Shown here piece by piece: positions 45,325-57,740 of a DNA stretch of 64,000 nucleotides. The position numbers and the translations under genes were made by a program. Numbering within the stretch: the first letter of the stretch is position 1; every line of letters begins with the position of its first letter. The stretch spans positions 17,296,001 through 17,360,000 of the forward strand of contig OX485809.1 of NCBI GenBank assembly GCA_950295325.1, given 5' to 3'. The notes under the pieces were generated by a model. The model saw only the letters and a list, made by a program, of their open reading frames with translations, did no database searches and was not told the DNA's origin. The stretch is from Polytrichum commune. Lineage: Eukaryota > Streptophyta > Polytrichopsida > Polytrichales > Polytrichaceae.

Positions 45325-47374
45325 GTTTGAGAACTGCATGCTCACCCACTTCTTCACAAGTTGCTCTAATAAAGAAAGCCTTATAAATATTGCCAACTTT
45401 TGTACAAATGCCTTGGAACCAATTTAATACATGAGGCGGTCACCTTGCAAAGCATTGTTGTTGACATGGGTTCCTCATTTGCACTCTTAGAAATGATAGT
45501 TCATGGTACTTGGATCCGCATCTTGGGGAACGGGGCATCGCGAGGCCACACTTGTCACAATACAAGTGAACCCCCAAAACATTGTACGTAGAATGGAGTT
45601 TGAAGTGTACTCATGTACGAACTTTGTGATTCCATTTGAAGAATTTCTTTCAAATGATTTTGTGTTGTAATTGTAACTTCTTCTTCTTCTTCTTCTTTTT
45701 TGGATGGTACATGGCGGATTAGCTAGTACTAGATTACTATTACTAGATCTAAAATTGGGTCATACTAGGCGTAAACTAATTTTTGGAGTCGAGAAGGTGT
45801 CACGTGTCATCATGTGATTGTTTGGAACTTTTAGCCCCTAAATGCTCACATGTTGGAGGTCCCAAAATGATTTTGAAAACCTTTTTGTGACACAAGCTGT
45901 GTCATAAGATGAAGCACATGCTATGTATTTGTGCAATACTCATATCAAACCCTAAACTTGACAAGGGTTTATGAGTGAGAAATGGGTCATAGTGAAGTCC
46001 TTTGTTTGAGGACTTTTAGAGGGAGGTCTACAAAGTTTTTGGGCAACCCAATTGATAAAGTGCAAACATTGTGAAGTCTCAAAAAATCATATTTTTAAAG
46101 TTTCAATTTCCATTTTTGACAGCCAATAGAAGGATTCAATATAAAACACCTATGTTCTATGGTTTGTTTTGGGAAACACTACACCCTAAACTCCATAATA
46201 TCAACCTCTGTAATGTCACCCACTCTCTCATATCCCGAAACCCTAGGAAACGGATGTTTTAAGTTCAAATGTTACTCCTCATTGTAAAATTTCTATCCCT
46301 TATATCATGGGTTTTGCCATTAATGCTAACCACCATAGAGGTCAACCCACACCCTCACATTGCGCCATGTGTTCATATGTGGAGTGTCTTCATCTTCTTC
46401 CTATTCGTGTTCTTCTTGTTATGCCACTTGTTAAATTGTTGGTGCATGGATATGTCACGTTGGTAAGGAAGGCCAAGTGGGAGGTTGACTGTGTTATGGT
46501 ACTGCAAATTTCCCATCGAAAACATTTGTTCTAAACCCTAAACCCTAATCCTAGGCCATGTCTTCTCCCTCTCACATGTGTTGCACATCTCTCGGCATTC
46601 AATTCACCAATGTGGGAAGCTCTTTAAGGAGTTAAATGTGTACATGTGCATGCATTACTCATTGTGAAGGTCACTGCTTACTAATCTCAAATGCAAGCCC
46701 TATTAATTATGCTTTCTACATATCCTTAGAATCTGAGTTGTTTTGAATATGAGATCGAGCATCATGGAATAGGTGTTGTTGTAGGACACTTCCATCAATT
46801 GTTGATGAAGACATAGAAGCAATATTTTATGCATTAGACGACAATGGTGACTCCAAGGTTTGTTTTGACACTGATTTTTGTTTATTGTAAATATTATATT
46901 AAAAAATAGTGAAATTCTTCATCAAATGTTTGGGGGTTTTTCCATGTCGGGAATTTGATGTGTTGGTTATCTCCAGTTCAATAAAGAAGAATTTGTTGAC
47001 CTTTGCAACATCATCTCTTTGAATTTGAAAAGGCAAACAAGGTGAATTGCATTCATGTTTGCATTTGGATGATGTCCCTTGTACTAATGTTTCTTTTTCA
47101 TGGTTGTTTCTTGAGATGAATTTCTAGTGAGCTCAAATCTATGACTTCAAGATAAATGTGTATGTTGTCATTTTTTTTTCAACTAAATATTGACGAAATT
47201 GGGTCATTGTGTTGCCAATAGTGTTATGGTTATAATTAGTAGACATAATATTTCCAAGCCTCTATAAATTTAGACTAACCTTATGCAAACAATGTACTTG
47301 ATATTAAATACCACAAAAAATCTTGTAGGATACAATGTGGATAATCTGAGCACCAACTTTCATGGACTTTTTTG
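45325..47374. other. Intergenic between family D copies
   Basis: Contains a (TTC)n run (about 45679-45697) and telomere-like 'taaaccctaaaccctaa' (46532-46548). No gene recognised. Confidence 0.4.
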
Positions 47375-48093
47375 GCCCAAGGGATGGACTCTTCATTGGA
47401 AATTTAAATGACCTACGTGGGTCTCTATGATATTAAACCCCTTATATGCAAGAACTTTATTGAGAAAAGCAATTGTATACATACTAACGGCAAGCTAGAA
47501 AATGGACTCATGGATTTATACTAAGCTTTTCAATTTAATGTGATAAACGCTTCCACTACATATACAAAACAAAAATCATGAAATAAATAGGCCTTTATTA
47601 CTTGTTATTCCAACTTTTTTTTTACCATGAGAATGTCATTGAACAATATGTTTTCATCCATAGCATGTGTCTCAATAATTGCATCAAACAAACAAAGACA
47701 AGAACACAATAACTTAACCACAGTCCGAAGAGAAAAACTCAAGGCAGCCCATGAGCGCTCCAAGAGGCTCCAATTTGGAAAACCTAGAACCCAAATGCAA
47801 ACCTAACAACCATGAACAAGATAGTCATTGAGGATAATTACCATATGACAAAAATGGATGAATAAGTGAATTGTATGAAATTGACACATCTATTGTCACA
47901 TTTTCTCTAAGCCTTAGGGCCCATTTTTGTACATTTATCTTTACATCAAATTTATTAACAAGCTTTCTAAATGTAAACACTAGGGAAAAAAAACTTATCC
48001 CTTATGTATATTATGTATGTTAATGCCTCAATTAATATCCCTTCTCACACTCACATTATTTCGTTCATTGTATGAAGCGTCCACTCCCCGGGG
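47375..48093 (-). mobile_element. G-rich-ended element family D, copy 2
   Basis: 719 bp, inverted relative to copy 1. On the reverse strand it begins CCCCGGGGAGTGGACGCTTCAT and ends ATGAAGAGTCCATCCCTTGGGC. Shared interior blocks include 'aatgtgagtgt', 'gaggcatta', 'cttgtctttgtttgtttga' and 'gggtttaat.tcatag'. Flanks are T-rich (ttttg / ttttt), a possible 5-bp duplication with one mismatch. Confidence 0.72.
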
Positions 48094-48798
48094 TTTTTTT
48101 CTTTCTAGTGTGATTCTTAACCCAAAAGGACCACATGCACATCGAAGTCAAATTCACAACAATTTTTAGGCATTCAATTAGGGACACAAAAGTGGATGTC
48201 AATTTAGAAATTGTCTCAATCGTCTTCACGGATTGAATATACTAGTGGTTCGGGCATTGAAATTTCATGCTTATACCATTGAAGAACACTTTGACCATTG
48301 AGATTAGGTTGTGAAAACCCAATGATGGAATAGTCAAGGAGGGGGGGGGGTGAGGTTATGAGTCTAGTTTGTTTTTAGGTATTTTGAAGCGTTGTAGGAT
48401 GAGGTTTTTACATGGCCCTTGGAAATTGGTTCAACCCCATGCCAAGTATTTCTCATGAACATACAATATGTTACATTCATCTAGTGAAATAGTTGGAAAC
48501 CGTCTATAACCTAGGCTTACTTGATATTGGGGTTAGTTTCCAAAGACGTAGTTGAACCTATTTGAGATGAATACTTCAATAACGAAGGGTATGTGTTGTG
48601 GTATTCATGAATATCACTATAAACGTAACTACAACTACTCCAAAAAAAAAAAGTAAAAGAAAAGGAAATGTTTCAATAAAAGCTAACAACATGCATAAAA
48701 GCATGTCTACTTTTGACATTTTCTTTTGCTTTTGTTCCTTTTACTTTCCCAGTAGACTTTTGCTTTGATATACTTTCTATTTACCTACCCTATCATGT

Positions 48799-48830
48799 TG
48801 TATATATATACATATATATATATTCTCTCG
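48799..48830 (+). promoter_or_regulatory. TATA-rich core promoter of the cyclotransferase-like gene
   Basis: A (TA)n run at 48800-48823 followed by CT-rich 'tattctctcg' lies about 55-75 bp upstream of the preferred start codon at 48877. This is the expected spacing for a TATA-driven promoter with a short leader. It is inferred from position and sequence only. Confidence 0.5.
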
Positions 48831-48876
48831 TCATTCCATTTCAACTCCACTTCCAACTATATTGCATTGTGAAGAA

Positions 48877-49764
48877 ATGGCACAAACTCACGTGCTCACG
48901 CTCTGCAAGTCTTCACCTTTGGCATGGTCCCATAACATTGTGTGCAAGAAAATCGATGCGAGGAACAAACAAACGCCCAAGATTACGAGCAAGATGGTGC
49001 ACTTCAACACGCCACCCATCAAGGCAGCGCAATTGCAATCTCCTCCAAGAGAATCCACCTTCACTAAACCACGTGAGCATCATTCGGCCTCGAATGACAA
49101 AGCCACAATTTTACACCACTTGCTGAAGCAGTCTCCACCCACAACAAGAAACACGAATACCAGCAATTCAACACACCTGAAACGCATCGCATTCATCTAT
49201 GGGGCCTTGGCTCAGGGCAATCCCTACCATTGGGTCCTCAAGGTTGCGATCGCCACAGGTCACGCAAGATACCTGGGTTCCGCAAAAACCGCAAAGAGAT
49301 TCTCGTTTGCATGGGGGCCCTTCCTCCTAAACCGCTCGGAACCATTGGCGAGAGCTCAACACATGCAAGGGGAGCTTTATGAACTTGATGCGGTTGCCCT
49401 GAACTTACTTGATAATGTTTACGGCGTGACAGACCAACTTTTCTTACGTCGGACAATCGACGTGACTCCAAAGAACATTGCATTGTATGAAGACATGGAT
49501 GTTGCAACTCCGAACTGTGACGACCTAGCATTGCAAGTGGAAGCATATTTTGGAGATCCTTTGTCCACCGTAGGACTTTCCACCTTCATGACATGGTGTC
49601 CCCCCGTGGCGCATTTGAAGAACGGGGCGGTTGAATTTCTGCATAGAGAGGATGAGTTACGTTGGGAGGGAGTGCTAAATGAGCGTGTGGAACGTTGGAT
49701 CGAAGCACAACAGGCCACCAACACCAAACGTCACATGATAATCAAAAAGTCGAATGTTACGTGA
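48877..49764 (+). CDS. Gamma-glutamylcyclotransferase-like (AIG2/GGACT fold) protein
   Basis: Intronless, 295 residues. The ATG at 48877 (gaagaaATGGC) has a better plant start context than the in-frame ATG at 48862. The first ~100 residues are basic and Ser/Thr-rich, possibly an organelle transit peptide. The fold then starts with RIAFIYGALAQGNPYHWVL, the family's YGTL-rG-pn-H glycine loop, followed by YLGSAKTAKRFSFAWGPFLLN, then GELYELDAVALNLLD and LRRTIDV. In human GGACT the catalytic Glu82 follows 'LDDF'; here the equivalent is LDNVYG, with Tyr where Glu is expected. The enzyme may be inactive, or may use another acid. The active family releases 5-oxoproline from gamma-glutamyl compounds. 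The frame is open and not obviously decayed, so the locus is probably a functional gene. Confidence 0.75.
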   Translation: MAQTHVLTLCKSSPLAWSHNIVCKKIDARNKQTPKITSKMVHFNTPPIKAAQLQSPPRESTFTKPREHHSASNDKATILHHLLKQSPPTTRNTNTSNSTHLKRIAFIYGALAQGNPYHWVLKVAIATGHARYLGSAKTAKRFSFAWGPFLLNRSEPLARAQHMQGELYELDAVALNLLDNVYGVTDQLFLRRTIDVTPKNIALYEDMDVATPNCDDLALQVEAYFGDPLSTVGLSTFMTWCPPVAHLKNGAVEFLHREDELRWEGVLNERVERWIEAQQATNTKRHMIIKKSNVT

Positions 49765-50819
49765 CTTAGTTTGGACATAGGCTGATGATGTTTGCTTAGA
49801 TTGAACTAGGGCGTCGGAAAAGCCAAAAGTTGGACATATTTATTCTTATTTAACTATTTTTGGACTTCAATTCAAAAAACGTTTTTGTTTTTTTTGGTGT
49901 GTGTGTGAGTTGATTGCCTATAAATGCTATTTCAGGGATGATTACAACTGAGTATATGTGTATGAGTATCAACTCCAATCTACAGCTAGGCAATCTGTAA
50001 AACGGAGAGCACTTCCGGCAACTCCCCTACTTATTTATGCACTCGAAAGAGATCCATAACCTTTAGCTTTGTCTGTGACAGACCAGATATGAACAAATTG
50101 AATGGGAGGATGTCTCCCTGCAACTGCAACTCATCATGTAATGTCCTCTCGCCAGTTTACAATCCATCCCAAATTTGTCTTGCATTCATACAAGTTTATA
50201 GTCACAGATTCTTAGTGTTTAAAGGCTAGTCCCATACAAACTAGAAGGGACGACACAAGATCATGTATTCTTTCATAACTTCAACAGAAATTTCAGGCGG
50301 TAGATTATCTGGAATGAACTACGCTTTTGAGGGGATGGCAGAAGCAAGGATACCAGACAGACATGAACTATGAAAGAGGTAGTGAGATATATAGTAGGAC
50401 CTTGAATTAGTGGACTGATGTACTTTCTGATCTCTTGATGGTCTCCAAATTTTCCAGCTTCACAGCAGCATTTGGACACACTTGCATGACGCACCCTTTA
50501 CATGGCCATCCACAGTAGACATGTGAGCAGAGATAACTGTAGAAGACAGGTATCATTGCTCAATGTGATCAGCAGGTTAAAGCTTTCCTAACTCACTTCT
50601 TCCAGGTTGGAAATGCAACTGTACTGCATATCTATCATGTTCTGCAGATATATGTACAAATGGGCCTGACGGTTCAACAAGTATGAAAGGGAGACAGTGA
50701 AATGCAGCTCCAAAACATTACATTGGAGAATGATGGCCAGCATAGGCATGATAATTTTTGAAATCCTGGCCATGATACTATCAGATGATAAGACTGCCTA
50801 ATAGTTGAAAGACAATCTC
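49765..50819. other. Intergenic, 3' flanks of two genes
   Basis: 3' flank of the cyclotransferase-like gene (+). No gene recognised; short frames only. Confidence 0.4.
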
Positions 50820-51060
50820 CACCTCTTCAACATTCCCAGAGAGTATTTTCCACTCCCACTCCCGTAAGGGCTCTCCTTTTGTTCTAACTGTAAGCATAAC
50901 TCCAAGATGCCATGAATGGGACACTCTTCATTTAGGTCCCCACATGAATAACAAATTGGAGATGCATCATAAAAAATGCCTCGCTTCCAAATTCTCTTGA
51001 GAAGTTGCCATCCATTTGAAGGGAACTCTGTTTGAGACCGGGATGAGAGGTCAACGCTGT
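50820..51060 (-). pseudogene. Possible LINE reverse-transcriptase tail (zf-RVT-like)
   Basis: The reverse strand reads FPSNGWQLLKRIWKRGI, then ICYSCGDLNEECPIHGILELC. This loosely fits the 'W.LL.r.i..r..L.rRgi...C..C......e...HilfeC' pattern of the zinc-binding tail of plant LINE reverse transcriptases. Only about 75 codons are open, with no upstream reverse transcriptase, so this is a weak call. Confidence 0.25.
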
Positions 51061-51470
51061 AATGTAATATCTATTTGAAGTACTCACTTATCGATTGAGT
51101 GAGCATATATTGTGCTGCTAGGGTAGCTATTCCCCCAAAACTACATCCTGTCCTGACCTTCTAGGAGGTGATCAATTCCTCCACTGGTAGGCCTGTCACA
51201 TCCAAATAGTAGTCGACATTAAAACATGGAATCCTTATCTAAACCATACAAGTTGCAACCTCGAACTGTGCCTTGGATACAGATAAAACTATGAGCTAAA
51301 AACAACTGAACTAAGGTGCTCATGAACTTTTGATGCTGATAAGCGCACTTTCAGTATGATCTATCAACTCATATGTATTAATCTTGAAACATTGAAGTGA
51401 ACCTTCACCTGACTTGAGCCATGTTTACACACAGTGAACTGAAAGCATCACAACTGGAGTTGATCGTTAC

Positions 51471-53710
51471 TTACAAGCCAACAAGCACCTTGATGGTGTC
51501 ATAACAAAACCACTGCGCAGTAACCAGAGGTCCCACGAGCATCACCCGCAATGGCAAGCTTCTTGTGAAAAGACCTATAACTCCTATACTCCGGGCAGCC
51601 TGTACAGAGTCAACGAAAAGGCAGAGCTTTAAAAACGGATTGTTGCTGCTAAAAATGAGTGCAAAAGCCAATCAAGCAGAATAACTCCATGGCCAAAAAT
51701 CTCATGGAGACCAACCATAAAACCTGTTCATTCTTACAAACTAAGATAAAATAAGTCCTCTACTTCCAAGGAGCACCAAAGGCAACGCCAAGTCTATGAA
51801 ATTGAGTCTAAATAGACAGGTCAGTAGTGCTCAATAAGATCTGCAAGGTTTAGGTCAAACCTGCAGCACTGAGACTCCTTTACTCTTGTTGATTGCAGTG
51901 ATGATGTTGTCAGCTGGATTAGAGATAAATGTTCCCGTGACACCAGACATATATCCAGCAATACAAGTGACCCCTAGTTGAACACCTTTAGAGCAATCAC
52001 TCTTTTGACTACCGAGGACATTTTTGTATAGGAAGTCAACTGTATGCTCGAATGTTGAGAACATAAGCATGGCAACTGCAAACAAATTGAATGAATCAGG
52101 TGATCAATGACATGAACATAAAATCATGTAACTCGTGATTTTTCCTCTAGTTATCCTATGAGCAAGACACTGATAGAATGAACAGAGCCTATTAGTGAAA
52201 GGAGGTCACCAGTGGTCCAAGTTGCAACACTAGCTAAACTGAGTGATAAAAGGCAGAAGTGCCTAAAGAGATTGTACTCTTATTTTGTGAAAGGGTTGAT
52301 TCATTACATGTCATTGCCTTCAACACTCTCCATTTTGCCGGAAATGAGAACAGCAAATATGCAAACAGGACTAAATCAGCTGTTGCATGGGCACTTACAA
52401 GGTAAATTCCGTCCCCAGAGCGGAAGAAGTCCTTTGTACAGCCTGCCATCACAAAGACAGACAATTGTATAGAACTAAGAATAACAGGAATCACCTACCG
52501 AATCCACCAACAAATTCTACCAGTATTTTCACATTCAATAGAAAAATAATTTCCAAGTACTCCTGGCAACAGAAGGAATCAACAACTTCCTGCTGTGCAA
52601 AAGAAGGCTAGAATCCTTCATGCATAATCATCCACGAATATTGTTTATAAAAGATTTGTTATGTTGACCACTGGATGCTTCAAAGAAGGCAAGAGAATTG
52701 TGTCGCGAGTCCTGATAAGTGCTATCAGGAAACTTTTGAATAAACAAGAAACACTACTGTACTTACCCGGTTATTCCCTCTGCACGGATGAGGCGGGGAA
52801 AGCCATCAGATAAACCCTTTGCATACCCTGTCTGCACCCTCACTTTCACGGACTCAAAAGGACATAATGCCACATCAGCTATGATTTGTGCAGACAAACT
52901 GCCCGCTACAAAGATAGAGGTTTTATGTGATCTTGTATAATCTGGACCAGCCAAGTCACTATAATATTTCTTAAAATACTCATAAAGGCCAAATTTGCAT
53001 GCCCCCTGGGCACTGTAACCATAGAGCTTACTGCCCCAACCTTTCCATATACCAGCCAATCCTTGCTCCTGATATACAATGCCAAAGCTGGATAAAATAG
53101 ACTTGTATTTAACTGGATTCGCCTACAAATACCACAAAACAGACAAACATTAATGCAAAGTTCTGCAGATGCAGTTGAAGTACATCATCCCAACAATCTC
53201 AATATTTACTGGTGAGAGTGATCACTGATCAGAGAACAGGGTATAAATTCAGGGCACAGTAGTTAGTCGTTGTCCTGATAACTTAGCTCAACCTGAAATA
53301 CCATCATTGCCACATGACCTCAACTGATCCATGTATATAGAGCTAGAGAAGTATGAATTAGCTTTATGACCTCTTAGAGCCAGTAAGATGGACAACATAC
53401 TCAAATCATCCTCAATCTATAATGAGATCGAATGTAAATTAATACGAGATAAGAAGAGGACCACCTGATCTATGAATAAGTCTACACAGGATCTGTTGAG
53501 GCTTACTTGCATATTGACCTTGAGCATGTCGAACGGGGTCACAAGAAAATGTACAGAACCACTAGAAATCATTCCGCCAACTGCACATGCTGCATAGTAC
53601 TTGCTGGTAAAAAGCTCCATCTTCTTGGCCCTGAGCTGAGCGTCCCATGTTTGTTCCATACTCCTCTCTACACTATTCTCGTTCTCAAAAAGTCGTGTCT
53701 GGCAATCCAT
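51471..53710 (-). CDS. Mitochondrial phosphate carrier (PHT3/MPT type, SLC25A3 family)
   Basis: Five exons, 53710-53507, 53122-52767, 52442-52399, 52075-51861 and 51599-51471, sum to 948 nt (315 residues) with frame kept at all joins. Carrier signatures: TPFDMLKVNMQ (repeat 1), CPFESVKVRVQT (repeat 2), NPADNIITAINKSKG (repeat 3, the phosphate-carrier form lacking the basic residue). Also GLYEYFKKYYSD, the short-exon segment LYKGLLPLWGRNLPF, MLMFSTFEHTVDF and GLFTRSLPLRVMLVGPLVTAQWF. Six membrane helices are expected in the inner mitochondrial membrane, importing phosphate with protons for ATP synthesis. The N-terminus is short with no long transit sequence, and wording such as LPLWGRNLPF is closest to the Arabidopsis At2g17270 subtype by recall. 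A tandem array (54530-55230) lies 0.8 kb upstream of its start codon. Confidence 0.93.
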
Positions 53711-54529
53711 TTCCGTTGAACTCTAGTGATTCTCCAACAACCCTAATATACGATGCACTTCTTTTCTCTCTCTTCGATCAAAATCTTGTGAATGACCTAC
53801 AATTACTCCTGCTACGCTGATGAATTGCATTCATTGTGAATGGCAGCCTTTGGTAAGAAAATCCTCATGAACGACAGTCTCTCGCTTCAAGGGCAACGTA
53901 GCCCACAGCTGCCCAACCTGTTCCGGGTAATGTGCAGAAAAACCTCAATGTCCGAAATCTTCTGAACACAACCACACAGGATTGTTTCTTCAGACCATAA
54001 TAGTGAACAAACAATTGCATTCGCGATGATTAACGTCACGCCAGAAACACCATGATCTGAAACTTTTTCCTTCCGTCAGAGCATTTGAAGCCAATCATGT
54101 GGAGATCATTACACTAGATATCTGATACCAGGTTATGCCAGATGTGCAAGACATCAGATTTTTGAAGACCACATCAGATTTCAGTTTAAATGCCCCAAAC
54201 AATTCTAGGTCATAATCTAGCTGTTCTTAGATGTGAATGAAATTAGTGATCATCTGAAGCCTCATGGAAATATGTTAAGTTCCATACGGAATATCAGAAA
54301 TCTGCCATAACACATCCGCCATACTCCACAGCCGCGTCCAATAATTTTAAGTATTAAAAAAAAATGCAAGACACTTCTTGAGAGTGCCACTACGCTGAAG
54401 AACTACACCCAAGACGGAAAAACAACAGAAACACATTCTTGACACCAAAACCTCTGAGAAACACAAATGAAGCGGTCACTAACTCCACACAGAATGCAGA
54501 ATTGAGAGAACATCACGGTGCTGTAGCAA

Positions 54530-55230
54530 GCATCGCACCTGAGTTCCCCGGGAGCATAAAATTCCTTAACAAGATTTGAGAACGTGACAGAATTTTGAGG
54601 AAGTAGCTCCACGAAACGCATTAAACACATACACAGGGCTCACTGACTTTGTTTGAATCTAAAAGCTACAAGTAAAAAAACCGCATTATGGCCACGCATC
54701 GCACCTGAGTTCCGCGGGGGCATAAGATCCTTCACAAGATGTGGAGAACGCGACAGACTCGTGCCACAGAAGCTCCAAGGAACGCATTAAACTCGAACAC
54801 CGGGGTTACGGACTTGATTTAAATCCAGAACCTACAAGGCAAAAAAAATTGGCAGTATGCCACGCATCGCACTTGAGTTTCCGGAGGGCATAAAATCCAT
54901 AAGAAGATGAGGAATGCGACAGAATTGTGAGGAAGAAGCTCCAAAGAACGCATTAAACACGTACACAAGGTTTACTGACTGGATTTAAATCCAAGAGTTA
55001 CCACAAAAAAACTTTGGCATTATATCCACGCATCGCACCGGAGTGCTCGGGAGGCCTAAAATTCTTAACAAGATGTGAAGAACCCGACGGACGCGTGCAG
55101 AGGAAGCTCCGAGGAGCGGCATTAAAACACATACACAGGGTTTACTAACTTGATTTCGAACTAGAAGCTAAGGAAAAAAATAATTGACAGCATGGGCACG
55201 CATCGCACCTGAGTTCCCAGGAGCTTGGAA
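54530..55230. repeat. Tandem array, ~167-bp unit, upstream of the phosphate carrier
   Basis: 'gcatcgcac.tgagtt' recurs at 54530, 54696, 54864, 55030 and 55200 (spacings 166, 168, 166, 170). Each unit also has 'aacaagat.tg..gaacg.gaca', 'gaagctcc.a.gaacgcattaaa' and 'acacagggtttactgact.g'. The array starts about 820 bp upstream of the carrier start codon, in its promoter or a 5' untranslated intron. Confidence 0.8.
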
Positions 55231-55740
55231 GCTCGACAAGACTGGAAAGAATCGTGGACAAACTTCTGCTAGATCGCAAGAATGTCGAAGAGCCTCGTGG
55301 CGGCCAAGCGCCCACGAACATTCGGAAGTTGGAAGGGCGTGTTAGGAAGAGGGAAGACCGGGGGGGGGGGGTCTTCGGGCAGGGGGAGTCTTGGAACAAT
55401 AACCTGGCAAGTGAAGTCTAGGGTCTTCGAACAACAATTCTACACTTAGGATCTAACACTATATTATAATTCCATTCTACATTTATATTCTTACAGCTCG
55501 GCGTGGCTTCGAATTGGCCGCAGCCTTTATGTGGGCCCCACCACAAGCCCTTGAGCCGCATTCAATGCCATGGTTTAGGTCTGATGAGTGACGTGTCACA
55601 GACCCTCCTATGTGAGTTTCCTAAAGTCCTTATGCTTGCGTGGGGCCAAAGTCATTGCTTCTGGAAAAGCCGCCATCTGTATTGGAGTTTCAGCTTTGGC
55701 CACGTGGACTTTCATAAACACTTTATTCATCACAGTACAG

Positions 55741-56525
55741 GAGCACTCACCAGCTCAGATCTCGTTGATGTGGCGTGTTTTCATTGGACGCGAGCACGAT
55801 GAATATGAATCGTAGCTAACCAGTCCTCACGACATGGCGAGTGTTATGTTTGATATTGCAGACGTGTGGCCTTGATACATGTTGCAGTCCACGGACATCT
55901 TGTTACAACATGTAGCATGGTCCCTCATGTATAATTTTGAGTGTTTTATTACCCTTTATTGTCGAAGTGACATAATGATGAAAGTGTCAATGTTGTTGAC
56001 ATGAGCACTCACCATCTCAGATCTCGTTGACGTGGCGTGTTTTCATTGGATGCGAGCATGATGAATATGAATCGTAGCTAACCAGTCCTCACGACATGGC
56101 GAGTGGTTATGTTTGATGTTGCAGACGTGTGGCCTTGGTACATGTTGTAGTCCAAGGACATCTTGTTACAACATGTAGCATGGTCCCTCGCGTATAATAT
56201 CGAGTGTTTTATTACCCTTTATTGTCGAAGTGACATAATGATGAAAGTGTCAATGTTGTTGACATGAGCACTCACCATCTCAGATCTCGTTGACGTGGCG
56301 TGTTTTCATTGGATGCGAGCATGATGAATATGAATCGTAGCTAACCAGTCCTCACGACATGGCGAGTGGTTATGTTTGATGTTGCAGACGTGTGGCCTTG
56401 ATACATGTTGTAGTCCAAGGACATCTTGTTACAACATGTAGCATGGTCCCTCGCGTATAATATCGAGTGTTTTATTACCCTTTATTGTCGAGTGACATAA
56501 TGATGAAAGTGCCAATGTTGTTGAC
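55741..56525. repeat. Tandem array, three ~262-bp units
   Basis: 'gagcactcacca.ctcagatct' starts units at 55741, 56003 and 56266. Units two and three are nearly identical; unit one is more diverged. Each holds 'gtggcgtgttttcattgga', 'cctcacgacatggcgagtg' and 'cattgtcgaagtgacataatg'-like blocks. No open frame is conserved across units. Confidence 0.85.
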
Positions 56526-56779
56526 CCTGGCTCAAGTTTGAAGCGCTCTCTGTCGAAGCTTCGTAGGGGTTGGAGGTTCGTGGAGGCTACCCAATGTTGG
56601 ACTAATAGTCCACCCACACTTACTGGTGTGGACCACCAATGAACAACTCCTACCAACATGAACCACTTTCAGCTTTGATTTGGCGAATGAGAATCATTGG
56701 ATGTAACCAGTGCTGGTAGAAACCGTTCACTGGTGGCTCGTACTAGTAGGTGTAGGTGGGCTAGAAGTTGGTATCACTT

Positions 56780-57150
56780 TGTTTATGCCATTCACGTGTC
56801 TATAAGGAATATGTCATTAATTTTGATATCACCAAGGTATGGTGTTGGATGGTATTTGACAGTATTTATGTTTTCAATAGCATTCATGTCTATATACCAT
56901 GCAAAAACCTTCATACCTAGGTAAAGTTTTCAGAGTATCAATATCGTTTGGAATTGTATTGACCCAAACTTAAGTGCATTAACTAGGGTACTTGCAAAGA
57001 TTCTCTCACCTTGACATACCCACCAAATAGCAAGCATTGACTTCTATTACAGGTATGATACTCATGAGTAGGTTTTTTGATACCACCGTTGATGTTGATT
57101 ATCGATACTATGACGATTTTACCTAGGTTTGAAGATTATTGCATGTTGTA
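56780..57150 (+). repeat. AT-rich dispersed repeat family R, copy 5
   Basis: Forward copy with 'tataccatgcaaaaaccttc', 'gtatcaatatcgtttgga', 'gacccaaact', 'attctctcaccttgacatac' and 'ttttacctaggtttgaag', matching copies 1 and 2 and the complements of copies 3 and 4. Confidence 0.6.
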
Positions 57151-57740
57151 TTAAACATGATAAATGCCATAAATCCAAATATCTTCAAATACCCATATCG
57201 TACATGTATCACAATAGTGTCAAATCTCACGTCAAATCTTCATGTTATGTACCCAAGTAAATCATACTAACTAAAATTTAAAGGTGATACCAATCCATTA
57301 TTTGTGTCTATATAAACTTATTCGTTATAAATGAAACAAGTCCTCTATGAGGTGCGCATTGTCCTATTTGACCCTATAGAAGCTCAGTAGCAGCTAGATC
57401 TCCGTGGTATGTACATAAACCCATAAGACTAAGTGAAGGGGTTCTATTAAATACAGGTCCCGTATAGGCCACTTCAAATGGCTTTTCAATTGTCCAAACA
57501 ACATGAAGCGCCAAAGATGACCATGTCTCATATGTGGGCATTGTTAAATTGCTTCTTGTAGAAGCTTGGTAGGGGTCGGTGTTTCATGGCGTCCACATAA
57601 ACTCGGCAATCGTGGTTGAAGTGGCTTCAATAAAATCAAGTCCTCTATCGGTTGAGGGCCTACTCTTTTTCACGGAGCCCATTCATTAGTTCAAGATTTC
57701 TCATGCAATTTTCGGAGTCAAATCACTTACATAGCATTAT

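Noticed and set aside
55503-55802. 99-codon plus-strand frame
   Set aside because: Runs into the first unit of the 262-bp tandem array and is not conserved in the other units.
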